Assembly: GCA_020429745.1 (NCBI GenBank)
Contig: JAGQKZ010000003.1
Coordinates: forward strand, 1-49,783
Origin: a candidate division WWE3 bacterium
GTDB taxonomy: Bacteria > Patescibacteriota > 4484-211 > GCA-002791395
Reading direction: 5' to 3'
Length of the DNA: 49,783 bases
The translations under genes and the position numbers were made by a program. Each line of letters begins with the position of its first letter. Position 1 is the stretch's first letter. The notes beneath the pieces were generated by a model that worked only from the letters and a program-made list of their open reading frames with translations, did not search any database and had not been told where the DNA came from. Positions 43,807 to 49,783 of the stretch are shown here, piece by piece.

Positions 43807-44758
43807 AACATCCTACAAAACAATCTCAATTTTATTTACCGCCTTGGTTTCGTTTTTTATATTAACCATAGTCCGGGCGCAAACCAGCCCAAACTTCAAT
43901 GTAAACGTCACCGCAAGTGTGCCAGATACGATCGTCGAGTTTGAAGGATATACATTTCCCTATGCTTTTATCACCTTCCTAGATGGCATTAGTACGGTAG
44001 GGACAGCACTCGCTGACCAGAACGGCTACTTCGACAAACTTATCTACTCTGTTAGCTCAGGATCCCACACTTTCGGTATTTACGCCGAGGACGATGATTC
44101 GATTCAAACATCGACTACCCACTTCAACGTTAACGTTACCGCACAAACAACAACGACGATCAGTAACGTACTCTTGCCATCAACGATAAGACTTAACACC
44201 ACCTCAATTACTCAAGGCCAATCGATTACTATATATGGACTTAGCAAACCTGGTTCTGACATTGCGGTATACGTTGTGACGAAAGGCCAAATTACTACAA
44301 AAACCGCTTCGTCCTCGGGTAACTGGAGCCATACGTACTCTCCCAACTACTCGCCGGGTACCTACGAGGTATACACCATCACGAGTGTTGGCGGCGGAGG
44401 TTCAAGTGAAGAGTCTACCCACCTTTACTTTACCATCGGCGCGGCACCAACCCCCACTCCAACACCGGTACCAACAAATACACCAACGCCCACGCCCACA
44501 ACTCCACCGCCAAACCCAACGCTAGTACCGACCAATACACCGACACCTACACCCACGATCGTAACGCCCACGGCAACCCCCACTCCTTCGAGGAACTGTC
44601 GACGCTCCGACCTAAACTGCGACGGTAAGGTAAACCTAGTGGACTTTAGTATCCTGCTCTACCATTGGGGAACAAACCATAAGACCGGAGATATCAACAA
44701 CGACGGTCAGGTAAACTTAACAGACTTTAGTATTATGCTCTTTGACTGGACAGGTTAA
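43778..44758 (+). CDS. Secreted dockerin-domain protein
   Basis: This 326-residue exported protein has a signal peptide (about 12-35: ISILFTALVSFFILTIVRAQ). Two Ig-like beta domains follow (about 36-130 and 131-220), the second with GQSITIYGLSKPGSDIAVYV. A long PT-rich linker covers about 222-272. The C-terminal dockerin is at about 273-326. It shows two calcium-loop repeats, DLNCDGKVNLVDFSILLYHW and DINNDGQVNLTDFSIMLFDW, with the DxNxDGxVNxxDF pattern of type I dockerins. Dockerins bind cohesins with high affinity, and the next gene encodes one. The start overlaps the previous gene; an ATG at 43790 is an alternative. No enzyme domain is present, so this is structural rather than cellulosomal. 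Confidence 0.85.
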   Translation: MTNRMQKKPKTSYKTISILFTALVSFFILTIVRAQTSPNFNVNVTASVPDTIVEFEGYTFPYAFITFLDGISTVGTALADQNGYFDKLIYSVSSGSHTFGIYAEDDDSIQTSTTHFNVNVTAQTTTTISNVLLPSTIRLNTTSITQGQSITIYGLSKPGSDIAVYVVTKGQITTKTASSSGNWSHTYSPNYSPGTYEVYTITSVGGGGSSEESTHLYFTIGAAPTPTPTPVPTNTPTPTPTTPPPNPTLVPTNTPTPTPTIVTPTATPTPSRNCRRSDLNCDGKVNLVDFSILLYHWGTNHKTGDINNDGQVNLTDFSIMLFDWTG

Positions 44759-44773
44759 ATATCAATATATAAA

Positions 44774-46582
44774 ATGAAGTTAATGCCTAAGTTCGCCAAG
44801 AAGATTTTCACAACATCACTGATATTTTTTGGTTTGTTATTAATCTCTTCGTCGGTAGACGCCGCAGGTCCTGCATCTCTTACACCTTACCCGTCGGCGT
44901 CAACAGTTTACAAAGGCAGTACGTTTACGGTTACAGTTTTAGTTAATACCGGTGGCAAAAGCACCAACGCTTTCCAGGCTACAGTAAGATACCCTACCGA
45001 CAAGGTTCAAGCGGTTGCTGTATCAAAGGGTGGATCTGTCTGCCAATTATGGGTCAGAGATCCGAGTTATAGCAACGGTAGCGGTACTGCCAGCTTCGAA
45101 TGTGGCACACCTGCAAACTATAATGGAGGATCTGGAACGATCGGAAGCATCACCTTTCGCGCTATTAATACCGGCGTTGCAACAATATCGGTCGTATCGC
45201 CATCACAGGTTCTTGCCGCTGACGGAAGCGGAACTAACGTACTAGGCTCTACAGGAAGTCGCTCGGTTACCATAAACGAACCTCCTCAATCAGGTCCTGG
45301 CATAAGTTCCAGCACACACCCAAATCAGGACGCCTGGTACAAATCAAACGACGTCTCCTTCAGTTGGTCTGCTTCGAACGGTCCGTTGGGATATAGTATT
45401 AACTTTGACCAGAACGGAGGAACTTCACCGGACGAGGTTCAAGACACCACCGACACCAGCAAAACCTATTCAAGTGTAAACGACGGAATATGGTATTTTC
45501 ACGCACGAACGCGCTATTCGAACGTTTGGAGTTCATCGTCAAGCTATCGAGTCCAGATAGACACGACACCACCCGAAGATTTCATTCCTACCATAGATCC
45601 CGAAGGAATCTCCGAAACGCCAACGCCAACCGTATACTTTAACACTTCGGACGCAACCTCAGGTGTCGTCAAATACCTTGTCAGTATAGACGATGGGGCT
45701 TTTACTGAGCAACAAAGTCCTTATCAGTTACCAGCACAGCGTTCGGGTAGCCATATCGTGACTATTAAGGCGGTCGACGCGGCCGGAAACGAAACCACAG
45801 GTAAGGTCGAGGTTAAGATTAAGGAGATACCGGTTCCAGAGTTCAATATATTAAATCCAAACATTATCTTCGGTGAAGAGATAAAGATACAAGGCAAGGG
45901 TGTTAGCAATGGCATCGTCTCTATCTTCCTTGACACAACGGAAAACAAGATCGGCGAAACTACAGCCAACGAGGACGGCGCTTTCGATTTTACAATACCT
46001 GCCTTCGGAGTCGTACCGTTTGAGCACGAGATATTTATCAGCATGCTGGATGAAACGTCTGGACTCGAAAGCGCAGCAACGGAACCTCAGAGCATTAGTA
46101 TTCAACTCTCATCCATTCGACTAGGATCGTTTATTTTTCCTTGGTGGGTAATTGTCATCATATTGGGAATACTGCTTGGTTTATTCCTTGTCTTTATTAT
46201 CTTCCTAATCATAAAATCACGTCGTAAACGCAATATTCTGCACGAACAGTTAGAAGACGTGAAAGAGGAGATTGATGATGATTTTGGCGAGCTTGAGTCC
46301 GAAGTTAAGGACAGTATTAAAGACTCAACAACCGCACAAAAGATTAAACAAGAGTTGGAGGAAGAGTCTACCAAGCTAAAGCACGAGATGGACATTATCG
46401 ATCCAATAGTAAAGACAAAAGACGAACTCGTAGATGTTGTAGGTGCTAACGATAAACCAGATACACAACCTCAAAAGGTACATGACCCGCAGGACTCAAA
46501 AGACAACGAAAGACCTGAAGACAAGACGAAGCCAGAAAACCCTGAGGATTCGAGTTCCAAGGAGCAAGAGTCGGCAAAATAG
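44774..46582 (+). CDS. Membrane-anchored cohesin-domain protein
   Basis: This 602-residue protein has a signal peptide (about 1-30, ending SVDA). The cohesin-like domain at about 32-165 is recognised by TVYKGSTFTVTVLVNTGGKSTNAFQATVRYPTDKVQAVAV, GSGTIGSITFRAINTGVATISV and SQVLAADGSGTNVL. Ig-like domains follow (about 175-355, including WYFHARTRYSNVWSSSSSYRVQID and GSHIVTIKAVDAAGNET), and then another beta domain to about 448. A membrane helix at about 451-480 ends in KSRRKRN. The last 120 residues form an acidic, helical cytoplasmic tail (LEDVKEEIDDDFGELESEV). It would act as a membrane receptor for the dockerin protein encoded 15 nt upstream. The tail may contact cytoplasmic partners. Confidence 0.82.
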   Translation: MKLMPKFAKKIFTTSLIFFGLLLISSSVDAAGPASLTPYPSASTVYKGSTFTVTVLVNTGGKSTNAFQATVRYPTDKVQAVAVSKGGSVCQLWVRDPSYSNGSGTASFECGTPANYNGGSGTIGSITFRAINTGVATISVVSPSQVLAADGSGTNVLGSTGSRSVTINEPPQSGPGISSSTHPNQDAWYKSNDVSFSWSASNGPLGYSINFDQNGGTSPDEVQDTTDTSKTYSSVNDGIWYFHARTRYSNVWSSSSSYRVQIDTTPPEDFIPTIDPEGISETPTPTVYFNTSDATSGVVKYLVSIDDGAFTEQQSPYQLPAQRSGSHIVTIKAVDAAGNETTGKVEVKIKEIPVPEFNILNPNIIFGEEIKIQGKGVSNGIVSIFLDTTENKIGETTANEDGAFDFTIPAFGVVPFEHEIFISMLDETSGLESAATEPQSISIQLSSIRLGSFIFPWWVIVIILGILLGLFLVFIIFLIIKSRRKRNILHEQLEDVKEEIDDDFGELESEVKDSIKDSTTAQKIKQELEEESTKLKHEMDIIDPIVKTKDELVDVVGANDKPDTQPQKVHDPQDSKDNERPEDKTKPENPEDSSSKEQESAK

Positions 46583-46757
46583 ATAGCTGATAATAGCCTC
46601 TCCGAAGACAATCCCAACTCTGCCCCAAAAAAGAAAACTTATCGCAACCAAGCATACAATTGAGGTTCAGCGGACCGATGCTCTGTTTACTATCGTCAGA
46701 ATGAAACGTCTAATGTTTGAGACGAATTCTGAAGTATCAAGTACGGTAGACTGCCAG
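46583..46757. other. Convergent intergenic region with an imperfect hairpin
   Basis: Two genes converge here. CAGAAT (46697-46702) and CGTCT (46707-46711) pair with AGACG (46720-46724) and ATTCTG (46726-46731), giving a bulged stem. No T-run follows on either strand, so this is at best a weak terminator. No small gene is evident. Confidence 0.4.
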
Positions 46758-48869
46758 TTACTGAACGAGATTATCTAAGAGACTCTGTACATCAGCTCTT
46801 GATGTGCTATCTGCCGGCAAGAGGTTTAAGGTAGTTTCAAGCTCCAACTTCGCCTGCTCAGTCATACCATCTGCGACATACAATCTAGCCAACGAAAAAT
46901 GCGCATCTGCGTAATCGGGCTTAAGCTGAAGTGAAGAGTTATAAGATTGCGCCGATAATACGTAGTACTGCTGTTGAAGCTGCTTCACGAGTTGATCTCT
47001 ATCGGTTGTACTATCTAGCTGATCCTGGGGAATGTATTTTTCTATATCGGTTCCGTACGACTGATATAAGTCACCTAAACTCTTCCTTAACACCGGATTA
47101 TACGGAGAAAGCGAGATCGCGTACTCATAGGCCTGTTTAGACTGACCGAAAGCATCTTGCACTCCACCAATCAGTCTGACAAACAGGTTCCCGCGGGCTT
47201 GCCAAGCAGAAGCGCTCGTTCTTTCAAGCAACTCGGTCGCCACTCTAACCTCACGCATGGCTTGATTGATAAGTTGTGCTATATCATTTTGCGTTGAATC
47301 ATCGATATTCTCGCCTGACTGTTGTGCCAATAACTCTGCCAACCTTAGGTTAGTACTGGCATACAGGATGCGATACTGCGTTCTACGCGGATTTAGGTTG
47401 ATCGCATCTCTTTGGGCATCGTATATCTGCTTAACTGGAGCATTATTATTTATGTAAACCAGCGACTTCGAGTATTGAATGTTACTTCTAAAGTCTTTGA
47501 CAAGGTAGAAGCCAACAAAAATAGCTAATATCAAAGCAGGCAACGAGACAACGAGATATAAAGAACCGTTCGTGCTACTGATCTCTCCGGTTCGTTTGCC
47601 CTTTCCTAAGATGCGATCCTTAATATTCGCTAGGCTGACACCCATTAGTTGGAAGTTCGCGTTGTCGTCAACCTTTTCAAGAACTACCCACAACATCAAA
47701 AACATAAACAATATACTCATGGTTGTTACTGTAGAAGACGTGAATAAAAACACCAACAATAGTGAAAGTACGACAAATACAATCGGATGTGTAAGAACTA
47801 GGTCGTCGGAGTTTTTCTTCCGAATTTTCTGCGGCTTGAGGGCCAACCTTAATGTAGAAGCCGCCTCTTTAATAACTTTGTAAACGAAATACGCAAATGT
47901 TCCCAAACCGAATACGCCGAGGGTTGTAAGAACTGTCATATATTCGCTTCCTGCTTGATTAAAATTAATGCTCCACTGTGGTGTCTGGTTTATCTGCGCT
48001 GGTCGAAAAGCATTATAAGCAGTCGAATATGTCGACGGACCTGTTCCCCACAAAGGATATTCGCGAATACTCGATACCGCTATTCTCCAGGAGTTGTTAA
48101 AGTTAAGCTGTTGATATATAGAATTCATGGCATTAACGCCAGGGAAATACGATATCAACCAAGCAAACATTGCAGCGCAAACTGGAAATATGATTAGCAC
48201 TAACGTCAATGATTTGATTGTATTTATCGCCGTCTTCTTACTTTTAAGCTTCAGTAAGCTCACAAACAAGAGGTATATTATTATAAATAAAGCCGACAGC
48301 ATAACGATAATTAAGGATGGAGCGTTACCTGCGGGTGAAAAACCGTCTATAGAGAAGACGTTAAGAATTGATAGCACACCGCTGAACTCTTTGCCATCGA
48401 ACACATTAAAGTACACCATTACGGCTAAAATTGCCACTATGAAAGCTGAAGAGATGTAAGCATACAATAATCCCCTGACTTCGCTACGTGTGTTGATTGT
48501 GTTTATTGCGACCGTAAAAATAACGATGAACGAAAGCATCTCAACTACGGTAAAATGCCAACTGTTAAAGGTTCCGAAAATCGATGTATACGGTGCAACA
48601 GAAAAAATGGTCGACAAGATATAACTGCCGGCGATCAGGATTAAGGCCAGATTAAAAGGGGTTCTGATAAATACAAGTTCTCGACTAATTATGGTGCGTA
48701 GACTCCACAGAATCAACAGGGTAACCGCAGTTAATACTGTGAGAACAATCTTATTGTAGGAGAAGAACTCGGATGTATTGGTTAAAAAGTAAACGGGAAA
48801 CAAAAAAAAGTATACGACCATTACCACATAAATTGCCTTGTTAATAAATAATATCAGTCTATCTTTCAT
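46758..48869 (-). CDS. O-antigen-ligase-like membrane protein with TPR tail
   Basis: This 703-residue protein has about eleven membrane helices over residues 10-460 and a soluble C-terminal third. A large extracytoplasmic loop with NNSWRIAVSSIREYPLWGTGPSTYSTAYNAFRP corresponds to the catalytic-loop region of the Wzy/WaaL/PglL family, which polymerises glycans or transfers them to lipid or protein. The tail (about 480-703) shows TPR-like helices (AYEYAISLSPYNPVLRKSLGDLYQ, AQSYNSSLQLKPDYADAHFSLARLYVADGMTEQAKLELE). Such ligase-TPR fusions are often tied to protein O-glycosylation, which would suit the Ser/Thr/Pro-rich surface proteins here. The exact reaction cannot be decided. The -10 lies 21 nt upstream of the ATG. 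Confidence 0.75.
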   Translation of the reverse strand: MKDRLILFINKAIYVVMVVYFFLFPVYFLTNTSEFFSYNKIVLTVLTAVTLLILWSLRTIISRELVFIRTPFNLALILIAGSYILSTIFSVAPYTSIFGTFNSWHFTVVEMLSFIVIFTVAINTINTRSEVRGLLYAYISSAFIVAILAVMVYFNVFDGKEFSGVLSILNVFSIDGFSPAGNAPSLIIVMLSALFIIIYLLFVSLLKLKSKKTAINTIKSLTLVLIIFPVCAAMFAWLISYFPGVNAMNSIYQQLNFNNSWRIAVSSIREYPLWGTGPSTYSTAYNAFRPAQINQTPQWSINFNQAGSEYMTVLTTLGVFGLGTFAYFVYKVIKEAASTLRLALKPQKIRKKNSDDLVLTHPIVFVVLSLLLVFLFTSSTVTTMSILFMFLMLWVVLEKVDDNANFQLMGVSLANIKDRILGKGKRTGEISSTNGSLYLVVSLPALILAIFVGFYLVKDFRSNIQYSKSLVYINNNAPVKQIYDAQRDAINLNPRRTQYRILYASTNLRLAELLAQQSGENIDDSTQNDIAQLINQAMREVRVATELLERTSASAWQARGNLFVRLIGGVQDAFGQSKQAYEYAISLSPYNPVLRKSLGDLYQSYGTDIEKYIPQDQLDSTTDRDQLVKQLQQQYYVLSAQSYNSSLQLKPDYADAHFSLARLYVADGMTEQAKLELETTLNLLPADSTSRADVQSLLDNLVQ

Positions 48870-48890
48870 ATAAAAATACTAACCACTCTC

Positions 48891-48919
48891 AGAATAGCGG
48901 AACATTCCTACACCGTCAA
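48891..48919 (-). promoter_or_regulatory. Promoter of the O-antigen-ligase-like gene
   Basis: On the minus strand TTGACG (48919-48914), a 17-bp spacer and TATTCT (48896-48891) lie 21 nt before the ATG at 48869. The predicted leader is about 14 nt, too short for a well-placed Shine-Dalgarno sequence. Confidence 0.65.
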
Positions 48920-48931
48920 CTAAAGAAAAGA

Positions 48932-49783
48932 TCACTCTGACGCTTTAAGCTGCGCCGTTAACTCAAGCGTTTGCCCATTCCTCCAAACCGACAACTTAAC
49001 CTTGTCGTTGACCTTATAACCCTTGATTATTGAAGCTAACGAGGTTGAATCACTGATATTTGTCTGATCGATAGCCGTTATAACATCGTTAATCTTGACG
49101 CCTGCTTCATCAGCAGCACTATCCGACACTACCGAACGGACCAATACGCCTTCTGGTAGATCAGAATTCTGCGCAAACTCCGGTGTAATGACTACGTACT
49201 CTATTCCGAGAAACGGTTTGCGTCGGTCAACTCCAGACTGATAGTCGGAGATCAACTCCTTGACAGTATTGACCGGGATTGCAAACCCGATATTTTCGGT
49301 TTGAACACCCACTGCGACGTTAACACCTATCACTTGGCCGGCAATATTAAGCAACGGACCACCGGAGTTGCCGGGATTCAATGCAGCATCGGTCTGTAAC
49401 ACATTTTCTATCTCTTCCTGAAACTGGCTTATACTGCCGGATGCAGTTATTCCCCTCCCAACGCCAGAAATGATTCCCTTCGTCACAGAGTTACTAAACC
49501 TGCCGAGCGCATTACCTATGGCAATAACGGTCTGACCGACCCTTACTACGTCAGAATCACCTAGTTCGATGGGAGTAAAGTCACCGTCGCTTATCTTAAG
49601 CAAGGCAAGATCGTTCAGTGGATCACGGTAAATATCCACCACGTCGAGCTTGTCACCATCGCTGTCAACAACTGAGTAAGTCGCGTCTGTATCGCTTACC
49701 ACATGACGATTGCTAACAACAATATCTTTGGCAACTGCAAACCCCGTCCCGATAGACGATTCCTGCAGTTGAGGTCCATTAAA
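48932..49783 (-). CDS. HtrA/DegP-type serine protease, 5' end outside the window
   Basis: This is an envelope protease or chaperone that degrades misfolded exported proteins. The visible 283 residues run off the right edge, and the frame is open to base 49783. A start at the GTG at 49702 would cut off the catalytic histidine, so it is not the real one. All three catalytic residues are present: His in SNRHVV (codon just before 49702), Asp in DPLNDLALLKI and Ser in NPGNSGGPLL. A PDZ domain occupies about the last 95 residues (PFLGIEYVVITPE...DLPEGVLVRSVVSDSAADEAGVKINDVITAID). The membrane anchor expected at the N-terminus is not seen. Its position beside surface-protein genes fits a quality-control role. 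Confidence 0.93.
   Translation of the reverse strand, partial: FNGPQLQESSIGTGFAVAKDIVVSNRHVVSDTDATYSVVDSDGDKLDVVDIYRDPLNDLALLKISDGDFTPIELGDSDVVRVGQTVIAIGNALGRFSNSVTKGIISGVGRGITASGSISQFQEEIENVLQTDAALNPGNSGGPLLNIAGQVIGVNVAVGVQTENIGFAIPVNTVKELISDYQSGVDRRKPFLGIEYVVITPEFAQNSDLPEGVLVRSVVSDSAADEAGVKINDVITAIDQTNISDSTSLASIIKGYKVNDKVKLSVWRNGQTLELTAQLKASE

Noticed and set aside
43778-46582. Cellulosome
   Set aside because: Cohesin and dockerin are present, but no glycoside hydrolase or carbohydrate-binding enzyme is encoded in the window.
49702-49702. GTG as the start of the HtrA-type protease
   Set aside because: The frame is open to the window edge and the catalytic histidine (SNRHVV) lies just upstream of this GTG.
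1-49783. UGA-recoded genome (code 25)
   Set aside because: TGA closes prfA and several other genes at natural protein ends, and frames do not continue sensibly through it.

Overview
The window looks like a chromosomal segment of an uncultured member of the Candidate Phyla Radiation (Patescibacteria). The lines of evidence are short housekeeping proteins (release factor 1 of 319 residues, PrmC of 257) beside very large secreted proteins (3065, 2047 and 1469 residues), together with surface-protein types I associate with that group. These types include LamG arrays, DUF916/WxL-locus-like anchors, '...TYTVAGVF'-type surface proteins and PT-rich linkers. TGA is used as a normal stop (prfA and others), so this is not a UGA=Gly lineage. 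The exact class cannot be named from this sequence.

Layout. 1-262: non-coding, with a cluster of three inverted repeats. 263-5681: informational genes, namely a nucleotidyltransferase-fold protein, dnaB, efp and prmC on the minus strand, a histidine-free MBL-like protein and prfA on the plus strand, and rpmE on the minus strand. 5740-12269: a plus-strand cluster of six exported or membrane proteins, including two that share a C-terminal module, a degenerate cupredoxin-like protein, a PT-linker protein and two small paralogous anchored proteins. 12290-27989: a minus-strand operon with a 1469-residue fibre-like protein, a truncated LamG protein, a 3065-residue LamG adhesin and a small basic protein. 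28125-31296: two DUF916-like anchored proteins and a strongly expressed-looking 375-residue surface protein, separated by a good terminator. 31533-42784: a five-gene minus-strand operon with a surface protein, a type II membrane protein, a 2047-residue Kelch/FN3 protein and a MacB-like ABC ATPase/permease pair. The ATPase carries three unusual tandem repeats. 42880-46582: a divergent plus-strand operon with a DUF916-like protein, a dockerin protein and a membrane-anchored cohesin protein. 46758-48869: an O-antigen-ligase-like membrane protein with a TPR tail. 48932 to the end: an HtrA-type protease, cut by the window edge.

How it fits together. Most of the window appears to build and quality-control an elaborate cell surface. 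Sec-exported adhesins and fibres are anchored by single-pass proteins, possibly docked through a cohesin-dockerin pair. They may be handled by a MacB-like transporter, glycosylated by a ligase and policed by HtrA. The functional links are inference from gene order.

Expression signals. Many transcription-unit-leading genes have a sigma70-type -10 element (TANNNT, often extended TGn) only 6-11 nt before the start codon and no Shine-Dalgarno sequence. That implies leaderless or nearly leaderless mRNAs. The 375-residue surface protein is the opposite: a roughly 80-nt leader and a strong AGGAGGTG site.
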